A stretch of 64,000 nucleotides of DNA, taken from contig NC_092329.1 in NCBI RefSeq assembly GCF_036785885.1, positions 7,626,001 to 7,690,000 of the forward strand. Direction: 5' to 3'. This document shows, one piece after another, positions 11,418 to 23,500 of this stretch; position 1 is the first letter of the stretch; every line of letters begins with the position of its first letter. Under the pieces are notes generated by a model, which saw only the letters and a list, made by a program, of their open reading frames with translations, was not told where the DNA came from and made no database searches. Source of the DNA: Coffea arabica. Its lineage: Eukaryota; Streptophyta; Magnoliopsida; Gentianales; Rubiaceae. A program made the position numbers and the translations under genes.

Positions 11418-11527
11418 GTAATAATTATCTGCATAGTTATATTATACAATTACGTGTATGCCTCCTGTCTGCTTCTATAAACTAATCTATTGAATATCTA
11501 TAAAACTTCTTATCCTATATTGCAGAT

Positions 11528-14065
11528 ATGGATGACAGATGCACAGCCATTAGTGATCTAACAGAAAAATCTCAGGATTGGATGATCAAGATCATTGTCA
11601 TTGAAAAATCAAATATATTTCCTGCAAAAGACCAAGGCTCTTTGTTCCAGCGTTTCATGTTTACAAATGAAAAGGTAAAACACTTATACTATTTCCTCTC
11701 TCTTATAAACTGCTTGTATCTTTTATCATAGACTTGCTTATGTCTTTTGCCATCTGATTGGTATACACAATTTCTCATACCTATTATTTTTGATTCTTCT
11801 AATTAACTACTTCGTGAATCTAACTCACTGCTCTTTTTTCCAGAATGAAACAATTCAAGCAATTGCATTCAATAGAGATGTGAGCCATGCAGACAACAAG
11901 CTTCAATTATATCATGCATATTATATTGGCAATGCTGGTATATCCCCCATAACAGATGCAAGAAATCAAGCTGGATCCCTGCCATATCAACTCACAGTAA
12001 CAAAGGCCACCTTCATTAAAGCAGCAACCAACGCAAAAAAAAATACAATTTGAAGATCATTTCCCCATTACTACATTCTGGCAGCTTGACAAATACAAAA
12101 ATAGTGATGTTGATAGATTTAGTAGTGCTTCCCTTCCTCAACTTACAATTACATATAAATAAACTATATATTTTCACATTAACTATGTTACACAAATTAT
12201 ATTTCACTTACTCAATATTTCACTGCAGATATCCTCTGCGCTATTATACAAGGATTCCCAGAAACAATCATACCAACTGCTAGAGGACCTCGAACAATTC
12301 GGAGATTTGTTGCTGTCAACCCAGAGTATGATTTCCATTTAATTTTTTTTTCGAATTTTATACTCATCTAAACAGATATCATATATTAAAAATGCATATA
12401 TTCCTGTATATATATTTATCTTCATTAAGATTATCATATATATTATTGGTGCAGATGCAGACCAATGATTTTCACCATGTGGGAGCCATTCGTCTATATT
12501 GAAGGAATTCAACTGATGAACATGATTCACACACATCCAGTGATACTGATTATCAGACCAAAGATCACAGCATTTCATGGTAAATCCTCTATGGCCCAAA
12601 CAAACATATATTTTTCTTATCAGATGCTCATCTATATACATTGACTCAATACATTATTATTTTTTACTTTTCACATACTCATTTACCTGGATTATTGAAG
12701 CAATTGATATCACTACAAGACCGAATACTACCATAGTTCTTGATCCCCCACTTCAGCAGGCAGCCACAATGAAAATCTGGTATGAATAATTACAGCACCC
12801 TCTAGCACTAAGATTGATCTACCCATAAAAAAATATCCATATAAGTCAATATTCTAACTCTTAGCCTATATTACAGGATCGATGAGAACAGATCATACAT
12901 TCACAAAGTCATCAACGAGAAATTATATGAAAAGGACAAGCAGCAGCCAGTTGCACCACTTCAAACCCAAATACGGCCAATCTCACAGATCATTTCTTCC
13001 ACACCACAGGTACACCTCATTTCTCAGTCAAGTTGCATTTTAATGCCTGATCCACATTGTTCCTATAACTTCACAATATCCCTCATCTATCATTATATTT
13101 ATTTCTCTCATACTCATTACACCTCCAGTATATCAACATTTCATATAACACATATTTGTATTCCCTTTTTACATTCTCAAATATTTCCCTTATCCTTTAG
13201 AAACTTATGCATTATCATTTCAAACTCCTACGACAACAGATGAAACATTTCTGGATCAAGGGAATGCCATTAATAGTGAATCTCAACCAACGCTTTTTCT
13301 CTCCTACTTGTCCTACTTGCAACAAGTCTACTGGCGCTTTGATGGATATGGAATTTGATTGTAACTTTTGTGATTCCAAAAACAAAATTCCAAGACCAAA
13401 GTAAGTGTTCGATTTCATATATCTGTACAGTAATTACAATTTTTTTGCCAAGTAAAAATTTTAAACTCTCTGTTCCTAATACTTCAACAGAGCCAAAGTC
13501 CAGCTCAATATCACGGATGATACTGGTTTCCTATCAATCACAGCAGAGGACAAGCATGCTGAAACATTACTTGGATTCACTGGTTTAGAAATCTACGAAA
13601 GATACCTCAAGGTACTGAATTGAACTTACCTTCATAAAAAGGTAATATATAATACATGCATATTCATAGCTTTTTAACATTTACTATGAATATATATTAC
13701 AGCAAGATCCAATTCCCATTCAGCACATCAATCAAGAATTACAGAGGCAAACACTACTTTGCGAAGTCAGATCATACTGCCCATCTCAAAGACATTACAT
13801 GCCACTCTACTTTTTAACAGCATTCATCCCAGAAGAATTAGCAGGTGAAACTCTCTCTGATCAACTCGCTCAGGCCACGCCACCAACACTGCTAACAGGA
13901 CCAACATCTGCACTTAGCAATACAGCCGAGGAAACTGTTTCAGACACAAATGTCACTGAAATACCTGCCTCTTCAACCTCACTCTTAGCAGAAATGTCAT
14001 CATCCGTCAAGCGCAATCTTGAGCCAGATTTCTCTCAAGTCACAAAACATAAAAAACTAGACTAA
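11528..14065 (+). CDS. Helitron-encoded RPA1-like single-strand DNA-binding protein, frame-broken
   Basis: Exons read as 11528-11674, 11844-12103, 12229-12325, 12455-12579, 12701-12779, 12877-13009, 13201-13400, 13491-13611 and 13703-14065. Features: OB-fold-like segments (GSLFQRFMFTNEK; PMIFTMWEPFVYIEG), an acidic/Gln linker, and an RPA C-terminal zinc module CPTCNKST...CNFCDSK (about 13313-13380) followed by VQLNITDDTGFLSI. It resembles the large subunit of replication protein A, which coats single-stranded DNA, and follows the helicase gene in many plant Helitrons. In exon 2 a run of nine As (12035-12043) breaks the frame; eight As would join it to QFEDHFPITTFWQLDKY. The frame before the zinc module in exon 7 is also unusual. 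Exon borders are inferred. Confidence 0.7.
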
Positions 14066-14812
14066 ACACTTTACATTACAGTCAAATGTAAAAGTAAGAA
14101 CTACACTTTTTGTTCAACAACCAAGGCAGCTCGTTAGAATTTTGTTCTGTAAAAATTGCAACTAACTTTTGTACCAAGCTGCACTCTCCATTTAGAATGT
14201 ATATAAAAAAAACGCATGCTTTTTGCTTTTATACTCTGAACCTATTTCATACCCAAACATCTTCTTCACAAATAAATCATCAATTGACACTGTTACACTA
14301 CATTATATGGGCAAGTCAAACACTATCTCAGCAAGTGATACAGAGCACGCCACACACATTGCTAACAAGACCAACATCTTCCCTAAATAGTACGCCAGAG
14401 GAGACTGTTTCAGACACAAACATCACCGAAGCATCAGCATCTTCAACCCCAACCACTGACAAAACAATCCCACCAGATCCAAAACTACTAGAGACCTCAT
14501 CCTCCATCAAGCGCAATCTTGAGGCAGATTTCTCTGAAAGCACAAAGCATCAAAAACTAAACTAAACAATTTACATTCCAGTTGGATGTAAAACAAAAAA
14601 TTGTATTTTTGTTTACGAATCATAGCAGCTTTCTAGAATTTTGTTCTGTACAAATAACAACTAACTTTTGTATTAAGCTGCAATTCCCAATGATCATGTA
14701 TATATAAAAAATGCATGGTTTCTACTTTCCTGTTTAGAATCCATCTCTTATACAAACATCTTCTTCACAAAAAAACCATCAGTTAACACTCACCAACAAG
14801 ATAATATGGGCA
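14066..14812 (+). repeat. Tandem duplication of the RPA last exon end plus Helitron tail
   Basis: The segment about 13846-14310 (end of the RPA-like coding region plus 3' UTR) is repeated, diverged, at about 14318-14812. Anchors 471-500 bp apart: GCGCAATCTTGAG at 14011 and 14511; GAATTTTGTTCTGTA near 14137 and 14636; AAACATCTTCTTCACAAA near 14255 and 14752. The first copy ends at ATATGGGCA near 14312 without the terminal hairpin; the second ends at ATATGGGCA directly before it. Confidence 0.8.
14319..14565 (+). pseudogene. Duplicate copy of the RPA-like C-terminal coding tail
   Basis: An open reading stretch matches the last ~70 residues of the RPA-like protein: ETVSDTN, then SSTP/SSTS, then SIKRNLEADFSESTKHQKLN with a stop, against SVKRNLEPDFSQVTKHKKLD in the first copy. 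It carries about 10 extra codons (TIPPDPKLLE). It has no start of its own domain and follows the real stop, so it is a duplicated fragment, unless an alternative splice joins it to the upstream exons. Confidence 0.6.
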
Positions 14813-14843
14813 CCCCGCGACACCCGCGGGGCACAACACCTAG
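14813..14843 (+). other. Helitron 3' terminus: hairpin and CTAG end
   Basis: Stem CCCCGCG (14813-14819), loop ACACC, stem CGCGGGG (14825-14831), then CACAACAC and CTAG (14840-14843), followed by T. This is the standard Helitron 3' signal (short GC hairpin 10-12 nt before CTRR) that ends transfer of the displaced strand. Confidence 0.92.
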
Positions 14844-17241
14844 TAATTACTATTAAGGCATGAGATTTTCACGGCAATGTAAATCATACATCTTTAATAA
14901 ACCGAGAAAGGTGTTCGTGGACACGCACGCTCAACACAAGGTGCCTATGCTAATTGAGAAAACTATGAAAAATGTAAAATTTGATAAAAATGTTAGGACT
15001 TATAATTGTCTATATATCTAAAAATGAAATTACATGCTTACATAAAATATAAATTTTGTTGATTTTCCAATAATATCTCGTGTAGATAAAACTTATCAAA
15101 TAAGTAAGATATCCAAAAGTTGTATCTTAATATTTATATGGCTTTTGCAACCTCTAATGAAAGTTCTATACTTATAATTTCTTAACATTTTTTGTCCTTC
15201 ATTTTTTGTCTTTTGGTCATTGTTGTTACCGAAACTTATCCTTTATGCATGAAGAAGAAAGATAAAAATTGGAAAAAATGAAAAATAATATAAAGGATAG
15301 CAACATTTGTGTATCACAAGGAGTTAAATGAAAAAGAATAAAATTTTTAGTGAAATAGTTGTATAAATATGAGGAAGGTTTATTGTGATTAACCTTTTTG
15401 TTTTTAAGTGTAAATGAGAGGTCTCGAACTCGGATCTCTCACTTACACTCCCTCCCCTGATATCATTCAACCCATCTCTCCTCCTATTGTGATTAACCTT
15501 GATTTTTCATATGTAAAATCTAAGCAACTTATATTTTTGTCATTCTAATCATGTAAACCAAAAAAATTGTTGATGTACACTTTAAAACAATGCTTACATT
15601 GCACCTATTCAAAATGGCAATTGCTTTTGTTAAGATTTTAATGTCATATTAATTATACATGCATGCACCTAATTCAAAATGACAGTGGTTTTTGTTAAAG
15701 GTTTTAAGTCCATATAAATTATTTCAATACACGTGTAAGCAATTTCATTTTGTACTATTACAAAAAAAAAGAAACATGACAAAATTTTTTAAACACACCC
15801 TAATTAAAATTGAGACACGTGACAGATTTTCAAATGCCACCTCTTTACTTTTGCATGATATCATGATATTGCAATATATGAGACACGTGAGAGAATATTT
15901 AAATGCCACCTAATTAAAAATTGAGACGCGTGGCAAATTTTTTAAAGGCCACCTCTTTAATTTTACATGCAATATATGATGTTACAATATGTTTAAGAGT
16001 TTTCATTTTACGCTATTAGAAACTATATGTGACAAAAATTTTAAATGTCACCCAATTAAAAATTGTAACATGTGATACATTTTTTTAAAGGCCATCTCTT
16101 TATTTTTGTATGCAATCTATGGATAAGTATTAATGATTCAAAAGATGTATCTTACTTGGATTTTTGTTTTATTTGTCAACCTCAAACAAAACTTTTTCAT
16201 TTCTGTACTCCTTCCTTATTGTTTTTAACTTTTACCCTTTTCCCATTTCCATTCTTCCCTTTTGTTTGAGGTAAAAAATACACACGTACCACTGTACTAG
16301 TGCATCCCTTGACTTGATTGGATACTCTGCTAATATAAATTAGAATAGAAGTAGGAATAGGGGTTGATCATTGACAAAAAAAAAATACTAGTTAATTTTA
16401 TAAATTAATTTTTTATACATTAACAGTACACTATTATCATTAGATGTCTAATAACTAATATAAAGTTAAATTTACAATCTAAATTTTACATACGTATAAT
16501 TTTTCAATCGTGATAGTATATACTGTATTAGTGTATATAAGATTAACTCTAATTTTATTATACTTAATTTGGTAGTTGTGTAGATAGCTTTTCTATAAGA
16601 ACACTTAGGTTTACAATTTGCTTCATAAAAGTTTTCATTTAACTAATGTGCCTTATAGTTAATTGCAAACTACAACTAGGGTAAAAATTTAAGGAGTTAC
16701 TGTACTAACCCATTATTTTCTAGGTTTTAACATATTTGGGTGAATTTTAGGAACTTCATAAATTATTCTTGATTTTTTGGATACTTTGATATTTTGTTAG
16801 AATTAGTAGCACATAACTTTGGCAGTTGCCTTGCTTCAATTTTATCTTCAATCGACATCCACAGAAAGTTGTATGAGTGATTTATGACTTTACACATATA
16901 ATCATAAGATAATGTTTTCACATTTTTACTTTAGTCAATTCATGTGAAAATGTGTTCAAATTTGTGTTTTGCCATAGATATGCTGCATTTTTTTATGTGC
17001 ATAGAGACTAAACTCATCAATTTAAACTTACTAAATAATACAAAACCTCAAATATAGGGGACCAAAATACATTATTCCGAAAGTAAGGGACTGAAGGCTT
17101 ACAAAACTCAGATATGAGGGACTATGTTGGCAGCTTATAACCCATTGCATGTTTTGATGACCAATTCCCGCGAGTCGGGTGGTAATCTATGGAGTCATGT
17201 ACAGCTGATTATAGCTCGAATAACCGCCTGCTTACTCTCTC
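14844..17241. other. AT-rich intergenic region between Helitron and ZYP1
   Basis: No gene is supported. It holds the diverged tandem repeats at 15597-16120, a phrase at about 15408-15455 (GTAAATGAGAGGTCTCGAAC...CTCTCACTTACAC) like a small dispersed repeat, and a stretch at about 16380-16560 (TAATTTTATAAATTAATTTT...ATTAGTGTATATAAG) of a type common in plant MITE-like sequences. From about 17100 it becomes the ZYP1 promoter. Confidence 0.45.
15597..16120. repeat. Diverged tandem repeats with CACGTG/CGCGTG cores
   Basis: Two related sets. At 15597-15735 the phrase TTCAAAATGRCA followed by TTTTGTTAA occurs twice. At about 15774-16120 a unit of the form GTGACAAATTTTTAAATG, CCACCTAATTAAAAATTGAG, ACACGTG recurs about four times (near 15775, 15812, 15885-15930 and 16028-16075), with CCACCTCTTTA...TTTTGCATG between. 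Some copies keep a G-box-like ACACGTG. Confidence 0.55.
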
Positions 17242-17249
17242 TATAAATA
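17242..17249 (+). promoter_or_regulatory. ZYP1 TATA box
   Basis: TATAAATA lies about 265 bp upstream of the ZYP1 ATG at 17514, after a CT-rich stretch (TTACTCTCTC). Transcription would start near 17275, giving a 5' UTR of about 240 bp. Confidence 0.55.
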
Positions 17250-17513
17250 CTCTGTTTCTTCGCGCCTCAATTCATTTCGAACTCACCGACTCTTCACTCT
17301 CACACCTTTCAGTTCACACACTCCGTCTCTGAAATTCTAGGGTTCCTTCGACATTCTCTCAATTTTTGTCTTCACTGCTTAAGCTCAAGAGAAGAATCTG
17401 GCCAAAAACCGAATTTTAAGGTTTCATTCTGCATTTCGGAATTTTAACCGATCGAAACTTTGGAATTTGAAGTTTAGCTATTTTCCTTCTGATTTTTGCT
17501 CGAACTGGAGAAA

Positions 17514-20500
17514 ATGAGTAAGCTTTTAGGTTTATCAAGCTTGAAAAGCTTCGATCATTTCAAGTCGCTGGCAGGATCTGCTTCGGGAGGTGCGAAGACA
17601 CTGTCGATCTCCTCGCGTGCGTCTTCGGATTCTGTTTCTTTAGGCAGTTTCGCAAATTTAAAGCTTACTGCAGGTATTTTCCCTAAAATTCTACTTCTTT
17701 GTTGAGAATTTTGGAAATTCTCAAGTAATTTTGCTAATTTTCTTTCTTATTTTTCATATTTGTTTTTGTATAGAGAAACTGGTAAAGGAACAAGCCTCTG
17801 CGAAAACTGATCTCGACCTGGCGGTACTACCATGGACTCTCATTCTGTCCAATATGATTGTGAATTGCATGTGTAAAGAGACATACGTGTGCCTGTATAT
17901 GTCTATATCTTTGCATATTTGAATGAATACTTGTATATTTTGTCTGCCATTCTAGTTCATAGATATATGAGAATAGAAAGAAGCATATATGCTTGTGGAC
18001 ACACAAATTGTTCATCCGAAGTATGTATATAGAATGATAAAACACAAATTCCATGAAAGGTAGTCATTGTCTTGAAATATGTTGCTATATTTTGAGGACT
18101 AAAAATATTGTGAATGTGATAATGCAGAATGCAAAACTGAAGAAATTGACAGAGCATATTCATATTCTGGAAGAGAAATTACAGAATGCATTTAATGAAA
18201 ATGCTAAGCTAAAAGTAAAGCAAAAATAAGATGAGAAACTCTGGAAAGGGCTAGAGTCAAAATTCTCTTCAACAAAGACTTTGTGTGATCAGCTCACTGA
18301 GACTTTACAACATTTAGCTGCTCAAGTGCAGGATGGTATGTATACTTTTTATATTGATGAGTCTTATCTACTTTTTTTGGGAATTGTCTTTGTTGTATTT
18401 ATATTAGACATCCTTTGACAGCTGAGGAAGACAAGGTATATTTTGAAGACAAACTATCTGCATCATCAGTAGCTCTTGATAATTTGCATGAGCAAATGAA
18501 GTCTCTTTCCTTGAGGTTGGAATCTTCAGAGGAAGCTGTTAGAACTCGTGAGTTGCATTACTTTCTACATTATGAGTCTTCAGCCCTTTAAGGCTCATCC
18601 TTCATGACAAAAGAAAAACGCAAAATGCCACCATGAGTTATGTGCTGATGCATTACATGTTTGTGACCTTCTTGTGACCTTTACTTCAAGGTGAAAAGGA
18701 GTTGAGGGACCTCCACACCGAGAAAGAGTCAGTGGAGAACTCTTTGAATTCTGAACTCAAAGGAGTGGCCTTTCTTATTGAGGAAAAAGGTAAACATTTT
18801 TAGTCAGGTATTGGGCTTTTGATACTGCTAACCTGTATGGCTCTATGATCTTGCAATATCTACTGTTTCATTAGCAGATTCTGGAATGACAATTGGTCTC
18901 AGATAACCTAAAAGAAATACTTTGTTCTGAATGCTATACAGATGTAAAAATTCAGCAGTCATTTGATGCTGTGAGGAAATTCTTCAGATTCAAGCAACTA
19001 GGAACTCAGAATGTGTTTAGGTGTAGAAAGTTATGATTAGGTTTCCATGCATTTCTTTTTCATGTCTCAAGAGAAATAAGATGAGCTTGTAGTAATTGGG
19101 GAGATGGATATGTATTTGGAACATTTTAAAGAAGGATACGCCTACTTCTGTCTGGGAAATCATTAATGTCAAGATAGTCATTTTCTTATTGTTGCTTTAA
19201 ATTTACTACTTAACTGAACTCATTATATGTCAGGGTAATTATTAATGCCAGGCTACAGATTGTTCCTTTAAGGAGTTTTTATTAGAACTCAAAAAGGGAA
19301 TTACCTCTTGTGAGGTTCTTCCTTATTTCTTCTACTTAACAAAATCATGTTAATAAAGAGTAGCTCCATCAACCAACTAGGAAATTTCCATTTTTAAGTT
19401 TCCTTCCTTTTTGGTTTTTCTGGATGATAAGAAAGCCAATTCTAGAAATTTCAAGCTGATTGGAATGTAATAAAGGGACTGGACTGCATGTGAATCATCA
19501 CTTATCACTTTGTAGAAAGTTATTATTGCTTTCTTTTCTGTAATTTTGCCTTTTGTTTGCACTACTGTTGCATATTTAACTTAGAAGAGGAAATGTAGCA
19601 TAATTTTGTTCTATTTACAAGATACTGCTTCCCTATAAAGGTCAGCTCTTTGAGGCATTTCAGTTTTCGTCAGCCTGCCGGGGCTGTACATAAGGGATAA
19701 AATTGTTTGATCTGATTTCTCTTGCAATAAAAGCAATCTCATTTCAGTATGAAGATTCACCATACTCTGACATATGTTTTGTTTCACGACCTGTGAACTT
19801 TGATCTATTCATAAATCAGAAGCAGGAGATTTATGTGGTAATGCAAACGAGAGTTGGATGAAGCATATATGAAGTTTGTGTTGTTTATAACTCTTATTTC
19901 AGTAAGAATGGAAGTGTTGATGCTGTAGTTAACATAGGTATTAACTTGGCCATCTTTTAAATGGTCTTTCTTTCATGGAAAGTTTCAATTTTTCGCATCT
20001 TTAATTAAAATTTAATCACCTTAGCTTGTACTTGTGTGCTTGCATTACATTGGCTGGGAAACTATGCTGAGTGCTCACTGCAATGCCATATCCAACATAC
20101 TGATTTAAAGAGTTTCCTTCTGTTTTGGCCCATCAATTTGGATATAGAGAATACTTCCAGCTTCATATGATCTACTTTTTCTTTCCTTCAAGCAGATGCT
20201 GTGATAAAAAACTTGGAAGAAACTGTTGCAACTAATGGGTTGGCTATGGAGAGTTTGAATTCCAAGCTGGAAAAATTGGATCTTGATTTGAAAGTAAAAG
20301 AAGATGACCTACACAGTTTGAACAACTCGAAGGAGGAACTAGAGAAAGAAAAGGATAATCTTGTGTCTATCAACAAAAAGCTTGCTGGCAAATTAGAATA
20401 TGCACTTCAGGAGATAAAGACCCTTGAAAACTTTGTTAATTTACTTACATTGAAGCTCGCTGAACTGGAAAGTCAAAGTGTGTCCTTCTCAGAAAAGGTT

Positions 20501-23500
20501 GTTCAGCTCACTTCTTTATTTGAATCTTGCTTTAAGCTCCTTCAAGATGAAAAACACCTTGCTGCTAATCACGCTCAAAAGAAGTTTGGCAAACTCCAAG
20601 ATCAGTCAATGTCTGTTACAGAGGAGAAAAATGCTCTACAGTTGGTTAATCAGGAATTGAGCAATAAAGTCATTGAACTTCAGAAAGAGCAAGAATATGC
20701 AATGGTACAGCATGCAGAAGAATGTCGTTTAGCAGAAGAGACAGTTCGTAGGTTAGAATCTGAATTAGAGACGCTCAAATCAAAGAAGAACGAAATGGAA
20801 GTGCTGATTGCCAAATTGCAGGATGATATTGGAACCTTATCAGAAAATTCCAGAACATCTGATGAAAAATTGGTGAATACCTGTGAGCAAATACTTTGTG
20901 CCATGTGGCTGCTTCTTATACTGACCTTAATCCAATGTTTACTTCATTGCAGCAAGATTTCATGTTGAAAATTTCTGAGCTGGAAATTGAAAACAAACGT
21001 TACATTGATGAGCTACAATCAGATATAACCAAAAAACAAGATGAGATTGATCTTTTGAGAAAGGAGATGGAGAATCGTGATCAACATATAGATTCACTGG
21101 AGAAGCAAGTGATTCAGCTTAATGATACACAGAAGGAGATCGATAGACTTGTTTTGGAACTCAAAGACAGAGAGAAACACTTGGAAGATCAGAAAGCAAA
21201 GGTTCCACAACTAGATAGTCAAATTTATTCACTATATTGCTGTTTTTTTGAACAGTTTTGCCTATCAATATGGTTTTCTGGTGGCATGTCACAGACTGAG
21301 GAATCACTAAGTGATGCTGAAACTAAACTTTCTGAAGCTAAGAAGCAATATGATCAGATGTTAGAAAGTAAACAGTTAGAACTGTCAAGGCATTTGAAGG
21401 AAATATCGCAGAAAAATGATCAGGTCAAATCTTCCATTACAAAGTTTTTATGATTTTGCAAAATTGTTTTCTTTGTGTTTTCTGAACTTAATCTAATTCT
21501 CTTCAATCAATTTGGGGCTTGGATCAGGCCATTAATGATATCAGGAGGAAGTACGAGGTGGAGAAGTTGGAAAGTGCTAGTATTGAGAAAGAAAAGGTAT
21601 GCTATTTTGTATTCTTTTCCAAAACAATCTTTTGTTGGACATCAACATTCTTGCCTCTTTGCCCATTTCAGGCTGACAAAGTTATTGGAGAGATGGACAG
21701 AAACTGTCAGCAGAAGCTTGAAGAATACAAAGAGGAATCAAGACAGTACTTGCTGCGGATACAGGAGGAACATGCTGCTTTGGTATGTGCAGACGTTGAT
21801 CTTTAAAAATATTTACTACCATAGTCAATCTGGGGGATTTACCAATTTGAAGTGTGTTATCACAAGAAGCATTCCTTTTCCATTTTTAGTATTTTTCTTT
21901 ATTTGTTTCTTTATTTCATTTTTGGTTTGTTGAGCTTATTTAAAGCTTCTGTTAGGTCTCTAAGGTAGAGTTTCACTGCAAAAATTGTTTATACAGTAAC
22001 ACGATGATAGTACACATTGTTTTGAGAATGAATCTGGGTTAACTTCAGTTGATGGATTTTGTAGATTAGTCGCATTCAACAAGAGCATGATAAAAAGGAA
22101 TTACTTCTTATGTCCAACCATTCTGAAGAGATTAAGCAGGTCCAGCTTCAAGCTGAAAAGGAATTGAGAGAGGTATATGCCATCAAATTCATAGAGCAAG
22201 CATTGCAAATTTGTTCAGAAAAGCATTGGAAATTTGCATCTTTTGTCATTTTGTTTCAAATATGTGTGACATTTTGTAGAAAACAACATCAATGCGGAAT
22301 GAACATGAAATCCAGTTAAGAGCTTTGAAGTGTGAGCATGAAGATGAGTGCAGAAGATTACAAGAGGAGTTGGATATTCAGAAGTCTAAAGTATGTCCTT
22401 ATTGCTTGTATATTAGACATTCTGCAATATTTTCATGCAATAATCTGTGCTTCAGGAAGAGAGGCAGAGGGCTTTACTGCAATTACAGTGGAAAGTAATG
22501 GCTGACAATCCACAAGATGACCAAGAAGTGAACTCAAAAAAGGTAAATAAGTTTATGCATTAAGTTCAATTGGGCCACTCAAAAAAGTATATTCTCTCTT
22601 CCATAGTTCTTACCTCTCTCCTTCCTCCTCTAGTGATTAGAAGAGCAGAAATGAGTTTGTTTTCTGGTTTGGCACATCCTGGTGTTAGGTATTTTGCAAG
22701 ATATGCATTTCTCCTGGATGGTTTCACTTCAAAAGGGTTTAGGATCTTCATACTTTGGGCCATTTGGAAACATTCTTACAAAATACTTAAAATGTGAAGG
22801 TTGTTCTAGTGATGTGTAATCGGTAGTAATAAAAACTCTTGTTTCTCTAGGTATGATATGGATCAACTAATTTTCAAAATGAATGCTGGACTATATCCCC
22901 CACGATCTTTCTACTTTATTACTCATAACATGATAACTCTATTAAAAACTGTGCTAGTTTCAGAGATGGTTCCATTTTTCTCATAGATCAAAGCTGAAAG
23001 TGTGCTTCCTAATTCTCCTCTCTTTCATTCCAGCAGAGAGAAATGAATCTGTTACTGTCGTACTTGCAAATGTTCACTATAATAATGCATATTTGTACTT
23101 CCGAATTTTCACATCATTTCATTTTAAATTATGGGGAATCATCTCATATTTCCCGCAACAGAGTGAAATTTTAAGCATTGAATCATTATTTCTTTCTTAT
23201 GCTTTTCTTTTAGTTTTCCATCTGCGTGAATTATTGTGCATTTATCATAATAACTGTTTGGAAGAATTCAACTTTACAGAACTACTCTGTTTCATCCACC
23301 AAGATGAGAAATTCTGAAAATGACAAAAGAGGTCATCATACTGCTGGGAGACGAGAAGTTGAACAAACGGTGATATACAGAGTGCAAAATTGTAGTCCTT
23401 TGTCTATACTGCTTACAGCAAATTGCATTCTTAAACCTATTAATGTCTCTGCAGGATTCACCTTATCTGACAGCAACTCAAACACCTGTGTCCAACTTGC

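Larger units (their letters stand above)
2946..14843 (+). mobile_element. Helitron (rolling-circle transposon), plus orientation
   Basis: The 3' end is clear. A 7-bp GC stem hairpin (14813-14831) is followed 12 nt later by CTAG at 14840-14843, with host T at 14844, as expected for insertion between A and T. Inside are a Rep/PIF1-helicase gene and an RPA-like gene, the gene set of plant autonomous Helitrons. The 5' end is not certain. The best candidate is TCTACTGG at 2946, preceded by A, which puts it about 110 bp beyond the carrier TATA box. TCTCTCAATTATTA after A at 4735 and 4870 also resembles a Helitron start. The span would be about 11.9 kb. Frame breaks in poly-A runs suggest the copy is not fully functional as read. 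Confidence 0.75.
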
